Of a stretch of DNA of 64,000 bases, positions 41,730-51,569 are shown piece by piece (the stretch's first letter is position 1; each line of letters opens with the position of its first letter). Source of the DNA: Streptomyces sp. NBC_00273 (GTDB lineage Bacteria > Actinomycetota > Actinomycetes > Streptomycetales > Streptomycetaceae). The stretch is taken from contig NZ_CP108067.1 in assembly GCF_036178145.1 (NCBI RefSeq), positions 2,728,001-2,792,000 of the forward strand. Direction: 5' to 3'. Below the pieces are notes generated by a model. That model was not told the origin of the DNA. It saw nothing but the letters and a program-made list of their open reading frames with translations, and did not search any database. Position numbers and translations under genes: made by a program.

Positions 41730-42956
41730 ATGGCACAGTCCCTCACCCCTCAGGCTCTGAAGCAGCAGCGTGGGTTCCGAGGTATGAGCGTGAACGAGCT
41801 GGCCGAAGCCACTGGTGTCTCACCTGCGTCCGTACGCCGCTGGGAGGCCGGAACACAAGCTGTAGGCGACCGAACTTTCGGGCGCCTACTGAAGGTGCTG
41901 CGCTGTGATGCGCAAGATTTGACTGCAGGCGAACGGGGGACCGAGACGCTGCAGGATCTGCGCCGTCGGGCGGGTATGAGCACCGCCGAGGTCGCTTCGC
42001 TGCTTCGCCGCAAGCGAGCATCGCAAGATCTGCACATCAGCGCTGAGAAAGTGCGTGATCTTGAATGTGGCCGCCTGGTGCGCGGGCGGACTTGGCTGTC
42101 GCCCGAAACCCAAGGCCGAGTGGCACGGATGCTGGCCCAGGTCTACGGAATTCCTGACCGCGTAGTCATCGATGCCTGGCGCCGCACGCGCCCGAACGAC
42201 GCGGCCCCCGAGCTTCCAACTCGTCGACCTCGCAACGCGTCCGAGAGAGCACTGACAACCTGGTGTGAGCTCAACGAGCGGCAGCGCAGCTACCTGACGT
42301 GCATCTTCCACCAGGATCAGGAGGAGGAAGAGGAACAGCGCCAAAATCGCTATGCGGGAGCGGTCCAGCAGCCGGCTGCAGCATGGCGACGGCTGACCCT
42401 GGCACTCAGTGCCCCGGCCGACCTTGTCGGCTTCACCCGTATCCAAGAGCGGCTCCGGGAGGCCGACATTCACGATCCGGGGGCCGGATCCTCCGTGAGC
42501 GCGCTGGAGAGACGGGGGCTGATCACTGTCTACCGGGACCGCCTGTATGTCGATGGCATAGGAGAGGTTCCACGTACACGCGTCGAGATGACGCGGCATG
42601 GCCGAGCGGTCGCACGCGCAGCGCTCGGGGTTACGCCGGTTCCAACACCACCCGCAGCACTACTGTCGCCGTGGCTATGGAAAATCGTGGTTCGTGTCGC
42701 GCGGGCAGGGACGCAAGGTGTGGACGGCAGCCTCGCCGGACGGGGACCGCACTACCTTGCCGTGGGTCAGAGCCCCGACGGGCGCACACCCAGCCGCGGC
42801 TTCATCGTTCTACGTCTCCCGGACGGAGCGGACCACGGACCCTACCGCTGGTTCCTCACCGATTCCGGAGGACGCCATATCAAGGACCACATCGACACCT
42901 ACCGGTCTTTGTATCCAAGCGTCGACGTTGATTCGATCGAAAAAACATTCATCTGA
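41730..42956 (+). CDS. Double helix-turn-helix regulator of the defence island
   Basis: The 408-aa protein begins MAQSLTPQALKQQRGFRGMS and has a Cro/CI HTH (VNELAEATGVSPASVRRWEA) and a second HTH-like region (RRAGMSTAEVASLLRRKRAS). Charged, Glu-rich and less conserved segments follow. The final 100 residues include GGRHIKDHIDTYRSLY. It lies just 60 bp before the pPIWI-RE-type operon in the same direction, so it probably regulates or forms part of that system. I do not recognise the C-terminal half. Confidence 0.72.
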   Translation: MAQSLTPQALKQQRGFRGMSVNELAEATGVSPASVRRWEAGTQAVGDRTFGRLLKVLRCDAQDLTAGERGTETLQDLRRRAGMSTAEVASLLRRKRASQDLHISAEKVRDLECGRLVRGRTWLSPETQGRVARMLAQVYGIPDRVVIDAWRRTRPNDAAPELPTRRPRNASERALTTWCELNERQRSYLTCIFHQDQEEEEEQRQNRYAGAVQQPAAAWRRLTLALSAPADLVGFTRIQERLREADIHDPGAGSSVSALERRGLITVYRDRLYVDGIGEVPRTRVEMTRHGRAVARAALGVTPVPTPPAALLSPWLWKIVVRVARAGTQGVDGSLAGRGPHYLAVGQSPDGRTPSRGFIVLRLPDGADHGPYRWFLTDSGGRHIKDHIDTYRSLYPSVDVDSIEKTFI

Positions 42957-43015
42957 TCACCCGATGGGGTGACACCGAGGTCCATTGTCAGTGGGGTGTC
43001 GTAGCCTCCCCACCG

Positions 43016-44269
43016 ATGATGCGACACGGAGACACGACCACGGTCCAGCAGACCCATGTCCTGCTGGAAATCGTCAAGGCATTCGCGGTGTGTGAACACG
43101 CGGTGGCCACCGGGGAGCTGACTGGCCCCCGGCGTCTGGACCGCCTTATGGAAGCCCACGGGATTCTGATGGCCGCGTGTGGCCCCGGACACCACATCCC
43201 CTTCGATGAATTGATGGGCAGACTCACCGGTGAACGGGCAGGGTCCCTCGAGCGGTTGCTGCCCGAGTGGATCAACGCTGAGGAGCTCGCCGGCGTACGG
43301 CTCTTGGAGAGCGACGGCGTCGCAACCGAGGACGGCTTCGACTTCCGGCACGAGGCTCAGCGTGTCATGCGCGCCGCGGAGAAGGTCGGGAAGTTCAGCG
43401 GCCAGGTCACCAAGCCCAAGCTGGATGACGAGTACAGCCAAGAGTCCGTCTTCAGCGCGATCAAGGGCCCATTCTACGAAAGGCACCGCAGGACGCTGGT
43501 CGAGAACCCGACCGTGCCGAGGAAGGATCTGGCTAGCCTCAACCTGCCTTCCCGGGCCAACGACTTCTACCGCCCTATCGCTCAATACGCGCAGTACAGC
43601 GGCTGGTGGTGGCCCTGTCCGGCCTGTCAGTGGCCGATGAAGGTGACGACAGACCGATCCAGCGGGCGCATCCGCGGCCAAGTACGCTGCCTGTACCCCT
43701 GGCACGATGAGACAGGCGCGTCGTATGAGTTCGTCGTGACCACTCGCCGGAAAGCGGCACCCGAGCTGCACCCGACGTTCGAGTGCCGAGTGCCGTCGGG
43801 CCGCTTCGCCCCGCTGTGGACCGGTGCCGTTCCGCTCGTGCCGGAGGCCCGAGCGGTGGCGGATATGGTCGTGCTCGTGCGGCCCGTGTGGCGATACACC
43901 GTGGTACCCGGACTTCCCGAGCTGGCCCTGCATCGAGCAGTCTCGGCCAGCCTCGAGGGCACGCCCTGGACGTCGCACCTGTGGCCCAACGGGGATCAGT
44001 GCGACCTGTGGATCACTCATGCCGACAACGATGAACCCCGGTTCATGGCCGACTTCAAGGACTACACCTGGTCCAACCATCTAGTCAGCAAACTCGACCT
44101 GGACGGCGGTGACCGAGGCGGCGCCGAGTATTTGGTGGTGCCCGACCATCGCAGGGAGCAAGTGGACCAGCTCGATGTGGTGTGCCGCAGACACAGCATG
44201 AAAGCGGCGATGACCGCGACGGAATACCTGGAGATGGTCATTAATCAGGCCAAGGGGGGCCAGGCATGA
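43016..44269 (+). CDS. PD-(D/E)xK-type nuclease of the pPIWI-RE system
   Basis: The 417-aa protein has a zinc-finger-like CPAC at 201-204 with Cys225 and His230 (RCLYPWHDE). A nuclease core follows, with Asp330 (QCDLWITHAD) and Asp346-x-Lys348 (FMADFKDYTWSNHL). The order of genes and this domain fit the restriction endonuclease partner of pPIWI-RE systems described by Burroughs, Iyer and Aravind. It is coupled (ATGA-type overlap, 4 bp) to the helicase gene. Two adjacent Met codons are possible starts. It may be the DNA-cleaving component. Confidence 0.75.
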   Translation: MMRHGDTTTVQQTHVLLEIVKAFAVCEHAVATGELTGPRRLDRLMEAHGILMAACGPGHHIPFDELMGRLTGERAGSLERLLPEWINAEELAGVRLLESDGVATEDGFDFRHEAQRVMRAAEKVGKFSGQVTKPKLDDEYSQESVFSAIKGPFYERHRRTLVENPTVPRKDLASLNLPSRANDFYRPIAQYAQYSGWWWPCPACQWPMKVTTDRSSGRIRGQVRCLYPWHDETGASYEFVVTTRRKAAPELHPTFECRVPSGRFAPLWTGAVPLVPEARAVADMVVLVRPVWRYTVVPGLPELALHRAVSASLEGTPWTSHLWPNGDQCDLWITHADNDEPRFMADFKDYTWSNHLVSKLDLDGGDRGGAEYLVVPDHRREQVDQLDVVCRRHSMKAAMTATEYLEMVINQAKGGQA

Positions 44270-47200
44270 GCGGCGACATGACGGGCACGGAGGCCGGCCT
44301 CGCCGGAGCACTTGCGCTGGCCGCCCACTACTTCCCACGCAAGGACGACGAGGGACACGTTCTGGCCGGCTTCGAGGAAGCCACGTTCTTCGCGCACCGA
44401 AAGCCGCAAGCCTGGTCCGAATGGGCGAACTTGCCCACCAGTGAGCGAAACCTCATCCGTCAGGTCATGACCTTGATGGCCCAGGAGTGGACGGATCCGA
44501 AGAAACTCCGGACCTCGGTGCTCGCCATGCTCGGAGTCCTGTCATCAGAACCAGACATCGCCGACCGCTCCGGAGGCTCGCTGCGTTTGCCTCCCGGAGA
44601 TCCACACCTGGCGGACGCAGCGATCCCACGGATGGGGGGTGACTTTCTCGGCTACGTACAACGCGTCACCGGCCCCTTCTTCACCTTCGGCAAGCGCCCC
44701 AAGGCCCAGGCGTTCGCCGGCCCGGGAAAGCTGAAGACGAGGACTGCCTACCTGGGCCCGGAGCACGGCACGACCAGCAGGGAGATCTTCATCCCGGCCA
44801 CGCCCGACTTTCGGGAAGCACCCGGACATGAGTTCCTGCCTCAGGTGCGCACTAGGCCGCCGCGTGACCGGGTCGCACCGACCGTGGAGCAGCTCTTGGA
44901 GGTCGCCAAGACGCTCAGCAGGCAGGACAAGAGCGTCCGCTACCTACACAGGGTGCTCAAGCGGTTCTTCAAGAGCATGAAGACGACGACGGGCGCGATG
45001 ACCGAACTCGACCTGACTGCTGGCGATCTGCAGCTGCTAAACGCTCCCACGGGAAGCGGCAAGACCGTCCTGGTGAGGGTTCTGGCCTCATGGGCTGCTC
45101 TGAACGACCGGCGCATCGCTCTCGCCGTCACAGACGTCCGGGCCACCTTGGAGATGGCCTGGGACATCAACAACGACCTGACCTATCTCCACAAGATCAA
45201 ACGTCTCACCGAGCCCACTCACTGCACGCCGTTGATGTCCCCGTCAAGCATGCACCGGCGCGCCATGGACTATGCAGCCCTGGGCACCTCCACCCAGATC
45301 GACGAGTGGGACCGTCGCGCCAGGACGGACATCGGCCTTCTGTCGACCGGATGCGCACAGCGCGCGCTGATGGACCCGCCCACCCTGTACCCCTACGGGG
45401 AAGAGAACTGCACCTCGTTGACCTCAGAGGCCAGCGGCTCCAACCGGCTGACCTGCCCGTTCGCACCGACGTGCGGCAAATTTCAGCAGTTCTATCGGGC
45501 CACCAACGCGGCCGTTATCGTCACCAACCACGCAAACCTACTCGAAGGACGCACTCGCATCGGTGTCGTGCTGGACGGGCAGGAGTTCCGCGGTCAGGCG
45601 CGCGGCACCCGGGGCATGAGCGTCCTGGAGATGACCCTGCGCGCCTGCGATGCCCTGGTGATCGACGAGATCGACGCCTTCCAGACGGCAGCGATCAGCC
45701 GCTGCACTTCGGAAATCACTCTCGCCTCCCGGAAGAGGACAACCGCACTGCGGGAGATCGACTCCGACGCGAAGAACCTTCCCGTTGTCCACGAGATGGG
45801 GCTCGTCTCACCGGTCAGCCATGCCCGCCTCATGGCCGAGATGCTGCTGCTGTGGCTCTGCTCCGGACGTGGGCTGAAGCTGAATCCCGGCAACGAAACG
45901 GACGGCCCCGACGGCGCCGGCCGCGACAACACCGGCTGGCGGTTGGCCCACTCACGGGACCGCGAGATCCTCCAGATCCTCTTCCCCGAAGCGACTGCGG
46001 CCGAGGACATCCCGCCCGAGCTGTTCGCCTTCCTCAACGAGATCATGCCCGCCCGCTGGTACGGCTCCGAGCCGGACGAGGAAGAGTTCGACCTCCCCGA
46101 AGGCGCGGACTGGGACGCCGTTCGGACCGCCCTGATCGCGCTCACAGCGCAGCGCGGCCAGGACCACCTCACGGACACCCGCGACGAGATGCGCAAGCTT
46201 CTCCTCGGGCTCGTGCCCGACGCGCATCGGCAGGCTGCTGTGATCAACCTGCTGGTCACCCGGACGGTACTGCGCGAACTCGACGGCGCACTCGACGAAC
46301 TGCGCGCGCAGGCACAGACCCTGCGTTACCTGGACCTGGGCTCGGTCCGCAAGATCCTTGAGACCATGCGCAGCAGCACGGTGGCCACCCTGTACCCCCT
46401 GGCGATGTTGGGCCGCTCCATCCACGGCTACCAGGTCAAAGGCGTGGACAACAAAGAGAAGGAAGCCGAGCTCCTCTCCCGGTCGTTCGGAGGCGATCCG
46501 CATACGTTCGTCTCCGAACTAGGCGGCCTCACATCGCTGTTGACCGCCGGCGTGCAGCGGCCCGTCATGGGACTGTCGGCCACCGCCTACCTGCCGCAGG
46601 CCGTGCAGGAGCACATCCACGCCCCGGTGCGATGGTGGCTGCCCGATACACGCCCCGAATCCATCGTCACCCTCGCAACCCCGGTACGCAGTGGCGCCGG
46701 CGACGCGATGCGTATCGGTGGTCTGCCACCGGAACTGAAACCCAACGCCCTTCGAGATCTCGGGCGGGGTCTCTACGAGCAGCAGCTCGCCCGACGCCTG
46801 ACCCACCTGGAGAAACGGGAGCCGGAGCGAGCCCGTGTCATTCTCACCGTCAACTCCTACGAGCAGGCCGCCCACCTCGCTTCCGGAGTGGCGCAAGCCG
46901 ACGGTCTGAACCACCGAGTCTGCCTACTCGTGAAGAAGGCAGAGAAGCAGAACTACGAGGAGCACCTGCCTCCGCACGTGGACAGGATGGTCCGCGAAGA
47001 ACTGAAGGACTTTCCCAACCGCGGGGAAATCCTGATCGCCCCCCTCGCTGTCATCGGACGAGGTCTGAACATCGTCGTAGGCACACGCTCTGCCGTCCGC
47101 GACATCTACCTCTGCGTCCGGCCCGTCCTCAGCATCGAGGACACCGACTGGATGCACGCGAGCGTCAACGCCGCCGGCATCAACACCCTCCCTGTCGGCG

Positions 47201-47568
47201 GCAGCGATACCCCGCTGGCCGAGTTGCGCAGCGCCGGGGAAGCCTCCTGGAAGCAACTCTCCAAGATCCTCCGCTCCCCGGCCCGGTTCTCCAACATGGA
47301 CCACGACCTGCGCAAAGAACTCGTCGCAGGAATGCTCGTCCTGCTCATCCAGCTCGCCGGACGAGCCCGCCGCGGCGAAACCGACATGACCCTGCACATC
47401 GTGGACCACGCCATCCACGACCAGAAGTTCAGCTCTGACCTAGCCACGATCATCAAGCAGATCTACGCCGACTGGAACCCCGAGCAGCGCGCAATCATGA
47501 ATGAGCTCTACGGTCAAGCGCTTCAGGCATTTCTCACCTACGCAGGACTCGATCGCGAGATGCTCTGA
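44266..47568 (+). CDS. DinG-like superfamily 2 helicase of the pPIWI-RE system
   Basis: The 1100-aa protein has Walker A at residues 260-267 (NAPTGSGKTVLVR) and a DE-box at about 465-470 (DALVIDEIDAFQ). Four Cys (363, 382, 397, 403; GCAQRAL...ENCTS...LTCPFAPTCGKF) could bind an Fe-S cluster as in DinG/XPD. A C-terminal helicase domain contains RVILTVNSYEQAAHL and IAPLAVIGRGLNIVVG. It is about twice the size of typical DinG, with an N-terminal ~250-residue extension. It unwinds nucleic acid and would feed the PIWI protein. A 91-bp gap separates it from the pPIWI-RE gene. Confidence 0.83.
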   Translation: MSGDMTGTEAGLAGALALAAHYFPRKDDEGHVLAGFEEATFFAHRKPQAWSEWANLPTSERNLIRQVMTLMAQEWTDPKKLRTSVLAMLGVLSSEPDIADRSGGSLRLPPGDPHLADAAIPRMGGDFLGYVQRVTGPFFTFGKRPKAQAFAGPGKLKTRTAYLGPEHGTTSREIFIPATPDFREAPGHEFLPQVRTRPPRDRVAPTVEQLLEVAKTLSRQDKSVRYLHRVLKRFFKSMKTTTGAMTELDLTAGDLQLLNAPTGSGKTVLVRVLASWAALNDRRIALAVTDVRATLEMAWDINNDLTYLHKIKRLTEPTHCTPLMSPSSMHRRAMDYAALGTSTQIDEWDRRARTDIGLLSTGCAQRALMDPPTLYPYGEENCTSLTSEASGSNRLTCPFAPTCGKFQQFYRATNAAVIVTNHANLLEGRTRIGVVLDGQEFRGQARGTRGMSVLEMTLRACDALVIDEIDAFQTAAISRCTSEITLASRKRTTALREIDSDAKNLPVVHEMGLVSPVSHARLMAEMLLLWLCSGRGLKLNPGNETDGPDGAGRDNTGWRLAHSRDREILQILFPEATAAEDIPPELFAFLNEIMPARWYGSEPDEEEFDLPEGADWDAVRTALIALTAQRGQDHLTDTRDEMRKLLLGLVPDAHRQAAVINLLVTRTVLRELDGALDELRAQAQTLRYLDLGSVRKILETMRSSTVATLYPLAMLGRSIHGYQVKGVDNKEKEAELLSRSFGGDPHTFVSELGGLTSLLTAGVQRPVMGLSATAYLPQAVQEHIHAPVRWWLPDTRPESIVTLATPVRSGAGDAMRIGGLPPELKPNALRDLGRGLYEQQLARRLTHLEKREPERARVILTVNSYEQAAHLASGVAQADGLNHRVCLLVKKAEKQNYEEHLPPHVDRMVREELKDFPNRGEILIAPLAVIGRGLNIVVGTRSAVRDIYLCVRPVLSIEDTDWMHASVNAAGINTLPVGGSDTPLAELRSAGEASWKQLSKILRSPARFSNMDHDLRKELVAGMLVLLIQLAGRARRGETDMTLHIVDHAIHDQKFSSDLATIIKQIYADWNPEQRAIMNELYGQALQAFLTYAGLDREML

Positions 47569-47659
47569 ACGACCTACATCTGCCCCTGCCCTCCCGGGTG
47601 CAGGTGGGGGCTGCTTTCCCTGCCCGGCAGAAAAGCCGAGAGAAGAGGTAAGACCGTCC

Positions 47660-50644
47660 ATGGGGCGTCGCAGCACTCAGCGGGATCTCACCGCACACAC
47701 CACATCGATCAAGTGCACCCCACAGCTCCTGGACGGCATGACCGCCCTGGTCTGGGACTTCGGTGACTACCACTCGCCCACGCGCAGAGCCTGGCGCGAC
47801 CTGGGCAGCACGGCCACCCGCAACAGCAAGCGGATCGCAGGGGTAGAGGACTCCGACCCTTTCCTGATTCCGTACTCCATCGCGGTCACCGTTCTCCAGC
47901 AGATCACCGACGGGTACGTGTACCTGGACAGAAACCTGGCGTTCATGGTGACGCTCAGCCCCGTGGAACCCGGCGTCCTCAAGAACGTCTTCACCTACCT
48001 GGAAGGGATCGTCCGCAAGATCCCTCTCGACGAGATCCCGTTCATGGACGAGCCCGCCCTGGCGAAACTGGTGGCCGGCGTCACGCCGCAGTCGCTCAGC
48101 CTCGCCGAGAACATCCTCGCCCAGCAGGACGGCAGGCCAGCTAGCCCTGACAGCTGGGCCTATCAGGCGGTGAAGTGGCATATCGCGAAGAGGCTGGCCG
48201 TTGAACCCCTCTTGGACACGGAAGTGGAGCCGATCCGTGAGCCGTACGAGACGAAGGACGGCATGACGAAGGAACGCATCGTCGACTGGCAGCCGTCCAC
48301 CAACACCGCGGCCGTGTACTACAAACCCGACAGCGACGGCGACCTGATCGCATGGGACCACCCCATCGGCCCGCTCTTCGCCTCCCTGGCCCACCCCGTC
48401 AATCTCAGTGAAGCTGCCACCGCCCGTCCCAAGGACCCTACGAGGGCGCAAGTCCAGTACGCCATGTCCCGCGTCTCGGTGAAGATGGCCACCTACACCG
48501 CCGAGCCCAACCCCGTCCTGAACCTGAACGCACACATCCGCCGCGTCAACAACACCGTGGTCCACGCGCGCACTGCCTTGCTCGATCAAGGAACGCAGCG
48601 CCCCCTGCTGTCCCTCTCTCTGGACGGATGGGGCCTGCGCGAGGCGAACAAGCACGCGTTGGAGATCCTGGCGAAACTCGACGCCGACCGGACAGCGCTC
48701 ACGGCATTGGAGGAACGCGTTGTCGACGAACGCCACCGCCTGAACCTCAGGGACGAAGACGGCAAGAGGATCGACATCCTCACACCCGCGCCCGGCACCA
48801 TCCGGCCGACCATGCCCAAAACGGACTCCTTCGCTGTCGGTACCGGCGCCGGCATCTACCAGCTCTCCCTTCTCCAGGACCAGATCCGGCGCGCCTTCGG
48901 CGACACCGTCTCTCTGCTGGAGCTGAAGTCGAAGGGGAACGTCTTCGGCAAGCGGCCCCACGAACCCGCCACCTCGACGCAGGAGAAGGAGAAGAAGAAG
49001 CGAAAGAGCGACGGGGATTACATCGACCTCATCGGCAATCCCTCGCCCGACAGCATCCGGCGCTCCATCGAAGCAGCCAGCTACACCAAACTCCGCATCC
49101 TGTGTCTCTGGTACCGGGACGAGACCCTCACGCGCATGATCCATGGTCTCGCCCACCCCTATGGCCTCGATCCGGAACACATCGACCCCGACCCCACCGG
49201 AAAGGACACCACGCCTCTCGCGGAGGGCATCGAGGCAGTCTTCTGCAACGCCGAGACTCTGCTGAAGCACGGCCCTGGAAAGGAGAGGGCCTCGGACGCC
49301 GAGTCCCTCCTCAGCCAGTTCGCGGAACCGGGCGTGCTCCTCGCGGCCTGGTGTGAGACGGAGCTCCCCGTCCGCGGGGAAGAGCACGAAGGCATGAAGC
49401 CCGCCGAGGTGAAGTCCGCCCTCGCCGAGAATGACGCCAAACACCAGGTAGTACGGGAGCTCGCAAAGGCCGCAGTGCCGTCTCAGTTCTTGGTCGGCCG
49501 CACCTACGACCCGTTCACCAAGACGTTCAGCACCGTCAAGAAGCCCGCTGCTGCGTTCGAAGACCACCGCGTCTACATGGGCCAGCTGGACTTGTACCGA
49601 TCATGCGGCGTGATCGACGACCGGTTCGAGCGTGCTCTCTACCCTGAAGACGACCCCTATCCGTTGCCTCGCATGGCCTTTGTGGGCATCCATGTCCGCA
49701 AGCAGGCCACCGATCGCAAGTACAAGGGACAGCCCAAGAGGATCATCACCGCCACCGCGGTGATCCCGTCCCGCAAGGCCGGCGAGACCTGGCGCATGCT
49801 CGGTTGGAGCAACATCCACCCACAGTGGGAGCACTACGCGCGGGCGCAGAGCAATTTCCATGCCTCCAACTACCCTCTGCACACGCAGGACGGCCGAGGT
49901 GAAATGCAGCGTTGGGCACAGGCCGGCGAGGACGTCCGTACCGCCCTCCAAGACCTCAGCGACGAGCTCGATGGGCTCCCGTACGCACTGATGATCGACG
50001 GCCACGCCAGCCGTCGCGTGTGGCCGGGCCTGCACAACAACAAGCAGGGCCTCACCCCGGACCCGGACGATTCGCGCCTGTGGCTTCCGGGGAGCGGCCT
50101 GCCCGCTTCCTGGAACCCCGTCAGCATCATCCGCATGAATTGCGCGCAGGCCGAGATGCCGCGACTCGTATCCGTCACCGAGAAGCTGAAAAACGGCACC
50201 ACCAAGCCGCTCAAGACCTCCAGCGACCTCTACTACCCGGAAGATCGTCCCGAAGGCCATCCCTGGTTCCTGTTCACCGAGCCCCGCAACTACGGTAAGA
50301 AGCGCCACGGACAGTGGAAGACCCGCTGGCGCGCGGATCCGGGCAAGGCGTCAAAAAACGCTGACGAGCGCAAAGAAAACGAGCTCAACTCTCCCTGGTA
50401 CAGCATGACCACGCGCGAAATCACTCCCATGTACACACACAGCGGGTACGAGCGCGAGGCCCTCGCCGTCGCCGCAGCCCGACTCAGCCACCAGGCACTC
50501 TCGTGGTCCGACCGAACCCGCTACCCCGCGCCACTTCACGCCGCACTGCAGATGGACCTTGGCCATCCCCAGTTCCGACGCTCCGAACCAACGGACCGCG
50601 AGAGCATCGAGATCCTCAAGGAAGCCTGCGGCACCGATGCATAA
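47660..50644 (+). CDS. pPIWI-RE protein
   Basis: The 994-aa protein ends in a PIWI/RNase H-like region with YALMIDGHASRRVWPGLHNN, WNPVSIIRMNCAQAEMPRLV, ELNSPWYSMTTREITPMYTH and LSWSDRTRYPAPLHAALQMD. These are the conserved blocks of pPIWI-RE proteins (PIWI with invariant Arg and Glu). The N-terminal ~550 residues correspond to the X and Y-type regions. A KEKEKKKRKSD-like Lys-rich linker is at about 435-455. The start is the ATG at 47660. These proteins are predicted to use RNA-guided recognition of foreign DNA, with the nuclease and helicase next door. Confidence 0.85.
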   Translation: MGRRSTQRDLTAHTTSIKCTPQLLDGMTALVWDFGDYHSPTRRAWRDLGSTATRNSKRIAGVEDSDPFLIPYSIAVTVLQQITDGYVYLDRNLAFMVTLSPVEPGVLKNVFTYLEGIVRKIPLDEIPFMDEPALAKLVAGVTPQSLSLAENILAQQDGRPASPDSWAYQAVKWHIAKRLAVEPLLDTEVEPIREPYETKDGMTKERIVDWQPSTNTAAVYYKPDSDGDLIAWDHPIGPLFASLAHPVNLSEAATARPKDPTRAQVQYAMSRVSVKMATYTAEPNPVLNLNAHIRRVNNTVVHARTALLDQGTQRPLLSLSLDGWGLREANKHALEILAKLDADRTALTALEERVVDERHRLNLRDEDGKRIDILTPAPGTIRPTMPKTDSFAVGTGAGIYQLSLLQDQIRRAFGDTVSLLELKSKGNVFGKRPHEPATSTQEKEKKKRKSDGDYIDLIGNPSPDSIRRSIEAASYTKLRILCLWYRDETLTRMIHGLAHPYGLDPEHIDPDPTGKDTTPLAEGIEAVFCNAETLLKHGPGKERASDAESLLSQFAEPGVLLAAWCETELPVRGEEHEGMKPAEVKSALAENDAKHQVVRELAKAAVPSQFLVGRTYDPFTKTFSTVKKPAAAFEDHRVYMGQLDLYRSCGVIDDRFERALYPEDDPYPLPRMAFVGIHVRKQATDRKYKGQPKRIITATAVIPSRKAGETWRMLGWSNIHPQWEHYARAQSNFHASNYPLHTQDGRGEMQRWAQAGEDVRTALQDLSDELDGLPYALMIDGHASRRVWPGLHNNKQGLTPDPDDSRLWLPGSGLPASWNPVSIIRMNCAQAEMPRLVSVTEKLKNGTTKPLKTSSDLYYPEDRPEGHPWFLFTEPRNYGKKRHGQWKTRWRADPGKASKNADERKENELNSPWYSMTTREITPMYTHSGYEREALAVAAARLSHQALSWSDRTRYPAPLHAALQMDLGHPQFRRSEPTDRESIEILKEACGTDA

Positions 50645-50779
50645 TCCGGCGTCGGCCCAACCGTCGAGAGGGTGTCGTCGCCACCATGGACCGCCTCTCA
50701 CCACGGCCGCCGACCGATCGAGGTGAAGCTGGCCGACACCGTGGAAGCGCCTGGCCCGGGGACGTTAGGATCACGGCCC

Positions 50780-51484
50780 ATGGCTGCGCCCCCTCTTGAG
50801 TACACACCGGACCACGCCAGGGCCAGGGCCCGGGCCCTGGCCCTGGCCCTGGCCCAGCAATTACGAACCCTCCGGGAGGCCAGAGGCTGGAGCCGCGAGC
50901 GGCTGGCGAAGGAGGCCGGAGTCCAGCCGAGAACCCTCGCCCGGGTAGAGAGTGGCGGTGCGATCCAGCCAGGTTTCTTCACGATCGGCGCGCTGGCCGC
51001 GGCCCTGGAGGTCTCCCTGGACGACCTCTGCCGTCCGACCACGCCAACACATGGACTGTGGTCCGCCGGCTACGAGGGACGGGACATCGATTCCTTCGTG
51101 GCCTCCCTCGTCGAAAGCCGGATCGACGTCGTGGCCGACGTGCGGCTGACCCCGATCAGCCGCAAGCCGGGCTTCAGCAAGACCCGCCTCGGACAGGCAC
51201 TCGCCGAGGCCGGCATCGAGTACATCCACCTCCGTGCCCTGGGCAACCCCAAGGACAACAGGGCGCCCTTCTGGGATGGCCGCCTCGGCGTGGGCCGGGC
51301 CCGCTTCCGCAGCCTGCTGCGGTCCGACGAGGCCCAGGCGGACCTGGACCGGCTGACCGAGCAGGCGAGCCTGTCCCGCGTGGCGGTGCTGTGCTTCGAG
51401 CAGGACGAGAGCCGCTGCCACCGCCATGTGGTGCTGACCGCGGTCCGCAAGCGCATCGAGGTACCTGTGGTGCAGTTGGCCTGA
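50780..51484 (+). CDS. XRE helix-turn-helix fused to a DUF488 domain
   Basis: The 234-aa protein has an N-terminal XRE HTH (ARGWSRERLAKEAGVQPRTL), then a DUF488 domain: LWSAGYEGRDIDSFVASLVE, VVADVRLTPISRKPGFSKTR, and the Cys in AVLCFEQDESRCHRHVV. DUF488 proteins are widespread near defence and stress genes but their activity is unknown. The fusion to a DNA-binding domain is unusual. A TTA codon occurs at 50861 just after a perfect 30-bp palindrome (50817-50846). The ATG at 50780 was chosen; an upstream frame is open from 50672. Confidence 0.78.
   Translation: MAAPPLEYTPDHARARARALALALAQQLRTLREARGWSRERLAKEAGVQPRTLARVESGGAIQPGFFTIGALAAALEVSLDDLCRPTTPTHGLWSAGYEGRDIDSFVASLVESRIDVVADVRLTPISRKPGFSKTRLGQALAEAGIEYIHLRALGNPKDNRAPFWDGRLGVGRARFRSLLRSDEAQADLDRLTEQASLSRVAVLCFEQDESRCHRHVVLTAVRKRIEVPVVQLA
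50817..50846. repeat. Perfect 30-bp loopless palindrome in the HTH-DUF488 gene
   Basis: CCAGGGCCAGGGCCC followed directly by its reverse complement, then further CCCTGG units to about 50855. It encodes an Ala/Arg/Leu run (ARARALALALAQ). Confidence 0.75.
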
Positions 51485-51569
51485 CTTCGCCCCTTTACCC
51501 CGCACGCGCCCTTGTCCAAGGCGGCAGTCCCCGTCCAATCTGACGAGGTGTTGGGCGAAGGGGGACGCC

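Noticed and set aside
47534..49567. 677-codon minus-strand frame opposite the pPIWI-RE gene
   Set aside because: Antisense artefact of high-GC coding DNA; the plus strand carries conserved PIWI motifs.
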